Shown: in pieces, positions 34,223 to 45,838 of the stretch
Position numbering within the stretch: the stretch's first letter is position 1
Layout of the letters: each line of letters opens with the position of its first letter
NCBI GenBank assembly: GCA_030015575.1
Contig: JASDDO010000016.1
Span: forward strand, 460,240,141 to 460,304,140
Direction of reading: 5' to 3'
Length of the DNA: 64,000 bases
DNA from: Agapanthus africanus
Lineage: Eukaryota; Streptophyta; Magnoliopsida; Asparagales; Amaryllidaceae
Notes under the pieces: model-generated
Database searches by the model: none
What the model was told of the DNA's origin: nothing
The model's input: the letters and a program-made list of their open reading frames with translations, nothing else
Translations under genes and position numbers: made by a program

Positions 34223-36200
34223 AAACACCAAAAAATTTATCAGGGATAGAAATTTTTGAGCAGATTTCATCGTGTCAATTCCAGTAAGGTTCTAAATGTT
34301 TTAACTCAGATGGTTCGTTCAATAAACAAAAAAAACGGAAGCAATCCGAATATAAGGAATTGTTAAGTGTGTGGAAGAAGAAAAGTTTATTATGGAATCT
34401 TCCTTACTGGAAATATCTGTTGATTCGACACAATATTGATGTCATGCATGTAGAGAAGAATGCGTTTGATAATATTGCCGGTACTTTGTTATAGGACGAT
34501 TCTAAGTCCAAGGATAAGTTGAGTTCTCGCGAGTTCTTAGAGGAGCTTGGAATCCGACAAAAATTGCATCCGGTATTTCGTGATGATGGTGTCTATGAAT
34601 TACCAGTTTCGAGCCACATAATATCGAAATTGGTTATGAAAAGATTTTGTGAGGTGCTAAAGAGCATCAAAACCCCAGATGGGTACTCCTCTAACATAGC
34701 AAAGAATGTGCAGGTCGAGCCACCAAAACTCTTGAATCTTAAAACTCACTATTGTCATATCCTTCTCATCAATTGCTTCCAGTGGTTTTCGACATAATTT
34801 GCCATCCAATGTCATCAAAGTTTTGATAGAGTATTGCGACTTTTTCAATAAACTTTGTTCTAAACTGATAGATGTGGCCAAATTCGAGGAGTTGCAAAAG
34901 TGTATTGCTGAAACCCTCTATAAGTTGGAGATAATATTTCTACCATCTTTCTTCACTGTCATGGTTTATCTTTCTTTGCATCTAGTTACAGAGGCAATGA
35001 TTGATAGACTTGTCTCATATAGGTGAATGTATCCAGTAGAAAGGCAATATATTTTTCCAGTCAATTGTGTTATTTAATTCATTATAATATTCACATTTGT
35101 CTAAAGTATTCGTTAACGTTTTAGATTCTTGGAATTCTTGAAACGGCAAGTGCGCAATCAAGCTCGACTTGAAGAGTCAATAGCCGAGAGTTATTGCGCC
35201 AATGAATGCCTCAACTTCACTTTTCGTTACTTGCATGTAGTTGAAAAAAAATTAAACCATCCTTCTCGAATTAACGATGATCATCTATCTCATCCACAAA
35301 GGGATGATCGATCTTACCGGAGGGGGTGGCTCGATCAAATGCATTCGTATATCCTTAATAATCATGAAATTGCTGCCGATCACAGAAGGTATATAAATTA
35401 AAACTTTTAATCGCATCAATATTTTGAGTGTCTATATCTAGATATGCCTAAATAATTAATACTATTTTTTTTTTAGCTGACATATTGAAGAACTTACGAA
35501 TGCGATTTCCGGAAAGGGTGCTAATTAGAAGATTAATCAAGAACATAAGAAACACTTTTCACGGTGGTTCCGTAAACACGTACGTATGTCTTGTATATTT
35601 CACGTTTCACATGCATATATCACATATAGCTTATACATTTTACGTGTAAATACATTATAGATTGAAGATGACATAGCAAAAGGGATGCAATTCCCGGATG
35701 TAATCATGCGACTATCTAAAAGTCTTAGTGCAAAAGTAAAAGTAAATTGATACGGTTCATATTGCATTAATAACCTAAAATTTCTTACAACTGAGAAATT
35801 GACTATCCAAAACAATGGGATTTATTGTCCGTTTGAACAAAAATGCTTCTCAAGTTCCCGTGATCAAAGATCGTAGGGAGGGAAAAAAGAATACTATGGT
35901 CAGCTGGAGAATATAATAGAGCTATTTTACGGGAGTGGTGAGCAAGAAAGATTTGTTATGTTCAAAGTTCGTTGGTACGCTTGCATCCAGATAGATGAGT
36001 ACGGTTTTCAACTTGTCAATTTCAATAAATAAATTTATCGAGATGATAACTTCATGTTAGCTTTACAAGCTGAGCAGCGTTTCTATGTCAAAGATCCTAA
36101 TCGTGAAGACGCTTAGATTGCATTGCTGACACCTAAATCCTTGTTCTATAGTTCTACCGACAAGTTTGACCTTGATGAAGCAGATCCGGTTGACATATGA
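34223..36200 (+). pseudogene. CACTA transposase (TNPD), 3' half
   Basis: The coding resumes after the Tat element. Blocks: NLPYWKYLLIRHNIDVMHVE and KNAFDNIAGTLL (about 34395-34490), then a stop; FLEELGIRQKLHPVF; a DUF4218-type region (VLIEYCDFFNKLCSKLIDV, FLPSFFTVMVYLSLHLV, then VERYLEFLKRQVRNQ) at 34800-35400; and a DUF4216-type region at about 35690-36190 in broken frames. This order is standard for TNPD. An AG acceptor before 35129 suggests introns. Multiple stops make it a pseudogene. Confidence 0.88.
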
Positions 36201-36220
36201 AAAACTTTACGGTTGTAATA

Positions 36221-36222
<2 letters not shown>

Positions 36223-36252
<30 letters not shown>
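36223..36252. repeat. (TA)n microsatellite
   Basis: About 30 bases of TA repeat just after the TNPD remnant. Confidence 0.9.
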
Positions 36253-36255
<3 letters not shown>

Positions 36256-36649
36256 ACTTTGCAGTTGTAAACAATTGTAATCAATTGATATATATTATAA
36301 AGTTTGCAGTTGTAAAAACTTATAATCACTTGCATGTAAATGATATATGAAAAACTTTACAGTTCTAATCATTTGTAATGCATTGATTTTTTAGTTTAAT
36401 GATTTATGCATATTATATATTTTGTATCGTCATTGCTCTTGCATAAAACAGATAAGACAAAAAGATATATTAGGAAAATTTGCCAAAACATTTTCTTCAA
36501 AGAAAAGAGATCGAGATATTTCTTCCCCGACACAGCCTGATCCTGAGAGTAGAGAAATATATTACAAGTTTTAAATAATCGTCGACCGCATTATTTTATT
36601 CAAATAACTATTTCATTGATTATAATAAATTAAAATATGTAGGTACATC
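36253..36649. other. spacer between the two CACTA genes
   Basis: AT-rich, no coding signal apart from a short basic stretch near 36455-36540, possibly the start of the second gene. Confidence 0.5.
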
Positions 36650-38548
36650 TGATCAGGAGGACATAGGTCCATCAGTGCAGTGATCCATATACACATCTAG
36701 ACGAGCAGTGCACGGACTTGAGTGGAATCGTGCATTGCCTCTTCCTTACGATTTACAAAATGAAAAACCGTATCGAGATAGGGACAATGCGAAGTCGCCG
36801 GTGTGGGGGGATGTTGCTCGATCTCTAATCGATATGATGATAGAGGCAACAGACACGAGTATTGATGAGGCACGAGCTGCGGGGGATAATCTGGCCCGGT
36901 TTGAACACCATGGAAGAGGTGTTGCAAACGAAATTAAGAAATACAATATGCATGGAAAAAGGGCAATTCTGCAATGGGTAGGTAGGAAGCCCGCAGGTCC
37001 GGGTATGTAAGCTATACATTTCCACGGTTATATCGGTATTCTCATCTGCAACACCAACTTCTGGAATGTGGGCTTCACGTTTGCAGATAACCCGTGGAAA
37101 GCATATGTATGGACTAGACGCTCACTCCTGGTAATACATAACTCAATTATATTTCAACATTACATACATATCTGTTACATATTATAAATTTGTTAAATAA
37201 TATATTTATTAATATGTATTACAGAAACATTTCGTCTTAGAAGACGATATAGACGGATATTGGACGCATGTCCGGTATGAGATATCACAAATATTCAAGA
37301 GATAGTGCCAAAAATTGAAGAAAAAATTCAAACAGTCGGAGAAATTTATGGATGATTGGGAACGTTTTGCCGCTCTTCCCTCCATTATCCCTAAAGATCA
37401 GTTTGTGTTTCTTCTATTGCATTAGGATACATCCGAAGCAAAGGTAATTAAAAATATACTTAATTAATTTGAATACTGAATTTAGATTAAATTACATTTA
37501 GAGATATTATCTTCTAAATAAACAGGAAGTATCAGAAAGGAATAAGCAAAACCTAGAGAAAGCCACAGATGACTATTATTGTGGATCAGTTCCTGCTGAT
37601 CAGCATATGGCTATTTTGGTTAGCTTATCTTTAATTACATAAATGTTCGATTTTTCAATTTCACTGTTACATATCTTCACATATAAATAAATCAAATATT
37701 CATTATAGGAGAAAACTAGGAAAAATCCGAGCCTCCCCGAGACTTGGAAAGCATTGCAAATGAGAGAGAGCATGTCAGAAGAAAGGATGGATATAGTCAC
37801 TCAACATGTGGTAAGCTTGCATTTTCAATTCTTTTAAGTAAATTAATTACACTTGTTAACTTCATAAAGAAAATTAATTATTGTTTTGTTTATCGAGGAG
37901 GATTTGAAGGAGGTGGAGAGAAGCTATCGGGAATAAAATCTCGAATGTCTAGCCGATGATCCTCTTCCTACGGAGGCCGATGTATCTATTATAAAGCAGC
38001 TTTTCTTTCAGTTGAGAGGACACGGTCGTATTCCCTTATACGATGGTCCCGTTAGTCTTTCGCGGTCTGGTTCCTGAAGAACTACTTCAAGTTCGTCGAC
38101 CGCTCGCTCCAACCAACAATTGGCTGAGGCACAACGGATAAATGAGTTATGGGAGCAGCTCAGAAGGAGGGATGAAGTAGATAAGAAGAGGGCGGAAGAT
38201 GAAGCGGCTTGGAGTGCTCAAATGGAGGCGCGGTGGGAACAATTCTCGCAACAATACATTTCACTTCCGCAACCGTGGTCAGCACAGGGTCCATTACCGC
38301 CACAGCCGGCATATTACCCTCCTTCGACGCAGCGACCGTATTACCCTCTCCCATCACACGGAACGTCGTACTATTCTTATCCTGCGCCCCCACAATCATA
38401 AGGAGGGTACAACTCTCGGCTTCGGCCTCCGCCACAAGATCCTTATTACCCTAAACCTCCGCCACAGGAACCGTATAACCCTGATCATCCGACCCCACAG
38501 GGAGGGTTATTAGGTAACTTTTTTCGCAAGAGAACTTCGACGATATGA
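36650..38548 (+). pseudogene. second CACTA gene (TNPA-like / Transposase_24-like)
   Basis: Plus-strand pieces separated by intron-like gaps with GT..AG ends: DNLARFEHHGRGVANEIKKY (36708-37010), then KHFVLEDDIDGYWTHV (from 37225), KKFKQSEKFMDDWERFAALP (about 37320-37390), NPSLPETWKALQM (about 37720-37760), and a last exon 38095-38540. The last exon has a coiled-coil-like block (INELWEQLRRRDEVDKKRAE) and a Pro/Tyr-rich tail. This matches the smaller CACTA gene, whose product binds the subterminal repeats. Stops occur in several pieces. Confidence 0.75.
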
Positions 38549-39189
38549 ATTGATACTAATCAAGGCGAGCTTCTGATAGAGGTGGTAGCGGTGGAGGTTA
38601 GTGAGGTACATATAGTTATTATTTACAGAAATTTGACCATACAATTAAACTATATTGAGTTTTGATGTTTAAAATTCATGTCGTGTATTCTTAGGGTTCT
38701 TATAAGTTAACGACGAAATGATTATATTTTGACGATGGAAGTGGCGGGAGTTAGTGGGGTACACATATATATATGTGTTAATATAGTTAACATTATTTCG
38801 AAGATTATGATTTGAGTTTATATATTTATTTTTTTGTTTCGATTCACATTGTTGAGTGAGCTGTGATTGCGTGTGATTTTGAGATTTTTTCGTATTGTTG
38901 GACATATATATATCGTTTGTATTGTATTGTTCGTATTCAAAACAGTTTAGTTTTTGTATGCTTGTTTATTAAGAATTTAGTTCGTATGTGTTTGATTAAG
39001 TTATTGATATTGGTGAATATATCGTCGATAGTGTTTATATATTGGTTTGTATGCGTATGTATTCGTATTTGTTGATGATCTTGTTAGATATGTTGTAGAT
39101 TGTGCATATATATTGATTTATATGCGAAATGCTATTGTGGCATAATATATTGTGATTTTTTGTATTATTGTATTGAATATAGCAATTTT
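38549..39189. other. CACTA 3' flank, AT-rich
   Basis: No coding signal. It runs between the second gene and the subterminal repeats. Confidence 0.6.
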
Positions 39190-39490
39190 CTGTAATTTTT
39201 TTCAGGAAAAATAGGTATTAGCGACCGTATTAGCTACAGGAATGGTCACTAATACATTATCAGCGACTGTTTACTGATATTAGGAAATGGTTAAATTCGT
39301 TGGGATGTCCACGTGTTTCCTTATTAGCGACCAAGCAAACGGTCCTTAATACATATATTAGCGACCGTTCATGAACGGTCGGTAATATATGTATCGGTGA
39401 CCATCTAATCAGCAACCGTATTTTAGCGACCGTTTATGATTTTTGGAGACCATTCCATACGGTCTCTAAGAGTGACTGTATGTAACAGTG
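39190..39490 (+). repeat. 3' subterminal and terminal repeats of the CACTA element
   Basis: Many copies of ttagcgaccgt and its complement, including a perfect 20-base palindrome cgaccgttcatgaacggtcg at 39362-39381. It ends tgtaacagtg. Confidence 0.88.
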
Positions 39491-40252
39491 AATATTTGTA
39501 AAGGGCCACACACCAAATATATTAAATAATTGTTAAACAATGTATTCCCACTTACAGTACTTGCGAAAGTTCCAACTCCTGTATCTCCAAGTTCTTTACT
39601 CTAAAACGATCTTTATAACCATATAAATATTATAATTAATACATCCTATATCGGAAAATACTCCTATAAATTATTTGTGAAAATTGAGAATGCACTATAC
39701 ACCTTGAATCTAAGGGGGAAAATCACTTTCTAAGATATCTAGAGCACTTACTAAATATTAAATTATTTTTTTATAATATATATGTATTTTATTAATTACA
39801 TGTGGTTTGATCTGTACCTTACTAGTATGCCGAGAGGTTGAAAAAAAGAGGACGGAGACACCACGCAAATTATTATTAAGGTCATGGAGACTTGATGAAT
39901 GGACTCCGGTTAAAAGGTTTGCATGAAGACTTCGGTGTAAAAGAGAGACGGCGTAAGTCGGATGTTAGAGAGAAGAACGATGAGAAAAGAGAAATTCGAG
40001 AGAGAAAGAGAGGGAGAGGAAAAAAGAAGATAGAGAATGTGAGAGAGAGAGAGCCGATAGAGAGAGAAACGAGAGATAGAGAGAGACATGAGAGAGAGAG
40101 AGACAGAGGAAAAAAAGAATAGGGGTGCGGCCAGGGTTTAGGCATTAGGGAATTGTGGGGTAGAGAATTTATTTAAATAATACCTATTTACACAAAACCC
40201 TTCAAAACTTTTCTATTTACATTCTTTCTAATAAAAAAATTAGGATATTACA
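39491..40252 (-). repeat. outer Tekay-type LTR, right part
   Basis: It continues the LTR broken at 8599 and ends ttaggatattaca at 40252. It contains a GA-rich stretch (about 39950-40115) that gives repetitive Arg/Glu frames. It lies next to the element interior at 40253. Confidence 0.65.
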
Positions 40253-40400
40253 TATTACCCCCTGAAAAATAAGTTCGTCCTCAAAATTTAGCATCTGTTA
40301 ATGCACGAACAAGTGGTAATACCTTTTTTTATCTTCCACGCTTCCTATAAGTAGGCCCATCTTCTATAAACTTCATAAAGAGAACTGATTGAAGGAGTTT
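40253..40400 (-). pseudogene. interior stub of the outer Tekay-type element
   Basis: Next to the LTR end, the minus strand encodes KVLPLVRALTDAKF and then a stop. The plus strand reads tattaccccctgaaaaataa and then gttcgtcctcaaaattt, closely like the equivalent site of the nested Tekay element (19374-19410). Only a short stub survives before unrelated sequence begins near 40400. Confidence 0.55.
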
Positions 40401-42652
40401 ACGTGTGTTTTCCTATGTTTAAAGTTCCACAATTAAGATGGTTTCGCTTATAGCTAGCCGGTTGAGTATAAGTCGATCCATGGAGAGATGGTTGAAATTT
40501 CTATTTGTATTTACAAGTTAAGTCCAAATTCAAGAGAGTGTTTGTCAAGTCTAACCTATGTGATGTGAAACTTGATTTTATGTTAAATATAACTTGTTGG
40601 GGTTAGGATTGGTTAGTAGAGCTAGGAGTATCCTTGTGCTGGTACCTTGTGCCATCATTAAAATGATGTTGGAATAATCGAAAGCAACATTGATTAGGGG
40701 TGACTTGGGAAAGGAATTTGCAAGTCTAGACAAGTCTTCCAACACTAAATTTCTTCCTCCTTCCCCTTGTCCGTCCGTTCCATGCTCTTATTTCCAACCT
40801 TAGGCCAAACATAACACAAGTTCCATTTAGGTCGCAACTACATGTCATGAAGCAGTACACCTAAAGGAAGGAATTACGATTGTTTGGTCTAGGTTCAAAT
40901 TCAAGTTGTTTGGTAAAAGGAAGCACAAGGGATTTTTCCATCTCTCATACTACCCTTTCCTATCCTAATTAAGTTAGTAAACTACTCACCCATAAAGAAA
41001 AATAGAAGAGGGATTAGAAGAGAAAAGAATGAGGTTAAGGGAAACTAGCTACTAGGGTGTCACGATCGGAAAATGGCACGTGACCGGCACTTAGATCACG
41101 TGAAGCCTATAGGACCCTATTGTAAACCAAGTAAGCCGAAAGCTCAGAAATCTAAACCCTTTAGGAAAATAATGGAGGTGGAGTTTTTAAATAAAGGTAT
41201 AATAAAATCAAGTTCTTTCCTTCAAAGTATATAAGTAAGGTTCGTTTAAAATACAAGGGTATTCATATACTAAAGTTTGAAAATATTTTTGCCATTTGAA
41301 AATTGGGTAGCATCTCCTTTGTAAATTTTGATAAAAACATGTACATAATCAATAGTAATATGGCATCCTGAAGAGCCAGCTCTTCGCCAAACGGCGGAAA
41401 CAGTCATGCAAATAAGAATATACGATGCCCAAGGCAAAGATCAAACACAGAAAAAAGGTAGAGAAAACTAAAGCATCATCAAACCCAAAATAAAGAACAA
41501 TACACACATCTCACACTAAGTCTGAAAGAATATACAAGTCTCTGGTTTCTAAGTCTACCAAATATATATAGTCTGATTGATGGAGTTTTTAACTAGATAC
41601 AAAGAAATATAAAAGTATACAAGGGTGGTTACACTCTAAACGGTAACCCACCTACCCAAGCAAATCACCGAGAAAGGAGCAATGTGCCAGCAAGCTGCTA
41701 CTGAATCCGAACGGTCGATTCTGTAAGAAAACTATGGCACAACGGGGGTGGGTTGTCAACTCGTGAGTAGAAGACATCAGCAAGTAGAAATCGAATGTAT
41801 TACGATCTCTTAGGTCATACAGTAATATAATTATATCATGCCGTGTGGTAACGAAGGTGATTGTGTATACATACGTATAATAAAACATATAAAGTCATGC
41901 CTGTATCAATATATGGTATCATGTCAACTGTGTCATATATATATATATATATATATCATCCAACATGTTTCCATCAATGACACATCAAATCATCATAAAA
42001 TTCTGAGTGCCCAGCATAGACACTCGAAATCATCATAAAACCCGTGTCCAGTATCGACACGTAAATCCTTATATCTCAGGCACCGTCTCATTAGATCGGT
42101 CCTCATATCCTTCTGTCTCATATCACTTTGGTCTGTATCCTCCAGATATCTGCCGAGTTCAATAGTATCACCGGTAGGTAGTGTCCCCCTGCCGGGCTTA
42201 ACACCTTTCTATATGATCTTCTTGCTCCGGGGTACCATACCGAGTCCACCATGTACTCGCAGACGGTGACTCTTCACTCCTCGAATCGAGTAATCATCAT
42301 AGCTCAGCACCGAGAAAACTCATGGTGGACGTCGAAATATCATATCAAGATAAACCGCATTTTTTAAACAATTATAAGTTTATAAATAATATTTGCAGTT
42401 TCTCAAATCCAGAAATCTCATGAAAATAAAATCTCATAAACGTATGACAGTAATGAAATAATATGTACAGGCACAGAGCAATACTGTAATGCATAGCAAG
42501 TGTGTTTATATGAGCGTGTCGTGTAGAAATGCAAAGAAAGTGCAATATCTAAAATAATATACGGTATTGTGTACTAATCAGTATCTAAAATGCTAAGAAG
42601 TTATAAGGGGATACAGTGACGTAGCGATTTCTAATGTGTACATGGCATGGCA

Positions 42653-42717
42653 ATTACCGATGATGTGTGTGTGAGCCGACAAGTAGGTGTATGTGCGACA
42701 TATGCATCATCGGTAAT
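42653..42717. repeat. 13-bp perfect inverted repeat in the solo LTR
   Basis: attaccgatgatg (42653-42665) and catcatcggtaat (42705-42717) are exact reverse complements with a 39-base loop rich in GT. Confidence 0.85.
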
Positions 42718-43073
42718 GGTGTTGGTGTCCTAATAAACGAAGTCATGTACAGAAAGGGTATAAAGCGTATGCAGAAATAAAGAAATCGTAAACGCGAACA
42801 GTATAAAAAAAATACACAACTACGTAGGAGGCATATAGTTATAGTTTTAAAATAGTACGAATCGTCATTTTTATAAAATTAGGGGGCTACAATGTTTTTG
42901 AAAAGATACCATTTTAAAAGTCGTACCGTTTTTAGAAGTTATCATTTAAAAGTGCGTAACGATTCGTTAATTTTGAAAATAAGTATGGCTCTAAATATAT
43001 CGTAATATCTACTTAAGGTTTTTAATCAATATTTCTTGAGTCGATATATATATAAGTCGGCGATCCATCCTTG

Positions 43074-43375
43074 TCACGTACATCATATCACGTACGGTAT
43101 AATCCATCGTACGATATCATCAATCAAATAGTACGGATTTATCGTCATGTACATCATATCACGTACGGTATAATCCATCGTACGATATCATCATTCAAGT
43201 AGTACGGATCTATCGTCACGTACATCATATCATCTCATCTCGTCATATATCATCACATGTCATATCATCTCATATCGCATCATGTATATATATCGCCTCA
43301 TATCATCATATCATATCATATCGAGTCGTTTCATCATATCGGATCATATCTTCATCATTTCGTATCATAATGTAA
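43074..43375. repeat. 71-bp tandem repeat followed by a degenerate CATAT-type repeat
   Basis: The phrase tc(a/g)cgtacatcatatcacg begins at 43074, 43145 and (partial) 43216, exactly 71 bases apart. From about 43225 to 43375 it dissolves into catatcatc-type repeats. Confidence 0.92.
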
Positions 43376-45088
43376 ATACATGTAGTTATATACTTTCATA
43401 AGTAGATATAGATCATAGGCTAAGAACTAGTACTAGGGATATGTCATTCTACTAATATACTACTATCACATATAATATTCTAGAAACACCATTAGCTAAG
43501 TATTCGTATCCTAAGTATATATATACATATATACCCTAATACTACGGTTGCGGCGGTGTTATACGCCATCCACCCGACTTCCCCCATAGATATTCATTTA
43601 CTCACCTACAACGCCTTACTCTAGTCGATCCCGACGGATGTCTTGTCCTCCTTCGTCGTCCCGAAAGTCCATGCGCTTGTACCTGCAATTCAAAGCATAT
43701 CTTATCGCATCAAAATTAAATTCGAAAACTGATACGACAAGCAAAGCGCACATAGATTAGAACGTATTGTCAACGCGCGCTAAAATAACAAAACAACTCC
43801 CGACGTTAACATAAGAACGTCAAACGACCGAGTCAAAACACAAATACCAAAAAACCAAGTTTCAAAATATCAGAAAATATCGACAGAAAACAAATAAAAT
43901 GACTCCAGATTTTTCTTAAAGTGAAATTAAACTTTTTTGCATATATGGTAGATCTAGTTATCTAAAAATTGAGCTACAGACCAAATTTCAGACCCTATCT
44001 CCAAAATTGGGCCGCATTTTGCGGCTAATTTGAATAAATTTGCGGCCATAGTATGGTGGATTGGGCTTGGGTTTTTAGGGCGGCTTCCTGTATGTCTACA
44101 TATATCTACATATCTGCTAATAAATTTTCAGAGTTCTCGAGTCATCCCAGATTCTAATTGATCACCACAAGTTCAAAAAAACCAATATCGGAAAATTCTA
44201 AACTCAAGTTTAGTCAAGGATTCTCTCACTAATAGGGTTGTGGTCACTAACTAAATCTCAATTACATCATTACTACTCATAACATCCACTAAAGATCAAC
44301 CTAGAAATTTCTAAGTTCATAAAACGTAACCTATTTAACTCTAAACCAATATATGAGCTTAGGAAACTTTAAAACTAATCTAAAGGTGGAGTTATTATCT
44401 CATAGAGCAGCACAAGAAAATTCCTAGTTGGCCAAAAGTGTTCAAAACTCGAACTTGATCATTCCAAGATGCTTGTAACAAGGTGGAGAACATTTTTTAT
44501 GAAGGGTTATGGTGGTTTTAAGGGTGTGCGTAGTGGTAGAGGATGGTAGAGGAGTTGAAGAAGAAGGAGGAGTTGAAGAAAAATGGAGAGAAGATGAAGA
44601 AAAAATTGTGATGAAGAAGAATAAATGGTTACTAGAACCATCCCCCCCCTCTCTCATTCTCCTCCTCATAACTCATGTCACCTCTATGCCCCCCCTCTCG
44701 TTTATTCTTTTTTACTTTTCTATTTTACAAATGGAAAAACAAAAAGGAAAATAAAACCATGCAAGAATAGAATGTAAAATGTGTCATGTCACATTAACAC
44801 ATGGTTAACAAAATAAATTTGATTTAGTGCCTAATTAGTGAAATACCAATCAAGTTTAACATTCAACTTGTATGTAAATAATACATATTAATTTGTAAAA
44901 TGCCCAAATCAAATAAATGCTTTCATAATTAATAATTTATTTTATATTCCAATTATTTTCCAAAATATAGGTATATAATCATATCATTTTACGAAAACTC
45001 AAATCTATACTCGTATAATATTCATGAAATTTATTATTTTATTATTTAAATCCACAAACACTATTTTATATTTTTCTGATACATAGGG

Positions 45089-45838
45089 ACCTCACCTTAA
45101 GCAAGGATCTTATTTGAGCTTCATAGTTTGCCAAGGATAAAATAAAATAGAAGAGAAGAGAAGAAGCAAATAAAAAAAACCAACAACTAATTAACAAACA
45201 ACAAATAAATTTATACTATGAATTAAAAAGCAAGACAAGAATTAAAAAAGAAAATAGATAAGAACTCAATCTTCCTCATATATATCCACTCATCAAAATC
45301 TCTCACACAAGTTCTCATGGCAATAAATGAAAGAGAAAGTGGCTAACTACTCCTATCTAACCCCTAATCTAAAGAAAATAACGCATGAAGATGAACTGCT
45401 GATCTGCTTTATATATACGGTTAGGAGTGGGAAACACTTGGTTGATACACGGCCTATAAGAAGTGACGAAAATGTCCAAGAAGTTTCTCGAAGTGCTGCG
45501 CCAGGAAGACTGCGGAATCGCCGCGGCCCAAGAAGAAGTGGCCGCGGTTCCGCCGTGCTTTTTTGGCATTCGCTCTCCGATTTTCTATGGTGTTTTTTTG
45601 GGAATTTTCTAAGGCATTTCGACACTTGAAACTTGGATTTGGGCTTCAATATTTGCAGGGTTTGACCGTTGACTTTGTTGACTTGGTCTAAATTGCATTA
45701 TTTTGAGCTTGAAAGCCTGTCATTTTTTCAGTACCCGTTTCCCTGCACTTATTGAGTAAATATAGATCAAAAGCACATATCTATATGCAATGCGATTAAG
45801 ATTGGGTGGTAAAAAGATGAAGTATTTTGATATGAACA
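45089..45838 (-). repeat. LTR half of the old Athila-like element
   Basis: It corresponds to the part of 51869-53580 nearest the interior. The GC-rich block (45500-45550) and the end gtattttgatatgaaca match with many changes. The preceding half is at 40400-41057. Confidence 0.75.

Larger units (their letters stand above)
8600..39490 (+). mobile_element. CACTA (En/Spm-type) DNA transposon, interrupted
   Basis: Both ends carry inverted termini (cattggtagaaactgt at 8600; tgtaacagtg ending at 39490) and arrays of a subterminal motif close to TTAGCGACCGT in both orientations. Between them are a TNPD-type transposase gene (10598-12090 and 34223-36200) and a second gene (36650-38548) on the plus strand, the usual CACTA order. 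The left terminus has changed from CACTG to CATTG. The 3-base duplication is not clean: AAT follows the right end, and AAT lies one base off the left end. The own length, without the nested gypsy elements, is about 8.8 kb. Stops and frameshifts show it is dead, although the termini might still be mobilised in trans. Confidence 0.88.
41058..45083 (-). mobile_element. solo LTR, gypsy (Tekay-like), 4026 bp
   Basis: It starts TGTCACGATCGG and ends TCTGATACA. The five bases TAGGG stand just before it (41053-41057) and just after it (45084-45088), a perfect target duplication. It has no pol coding, no primer site and no second LTR. Phrases such as ggcacgtgaccggcac are shared with Tekay LTRs. It probably arose by recombination between two LTRs. 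It contains a 71-base tandem array and a 13-base inverted repeat. Confidence 0.8.

Noticed and set aside
39892..40145. Arg/Glu-rich plus and Ser/Leu-rich minus frames
   Set aside because: Translation of a GA-rich stretch inside the outer LTR.
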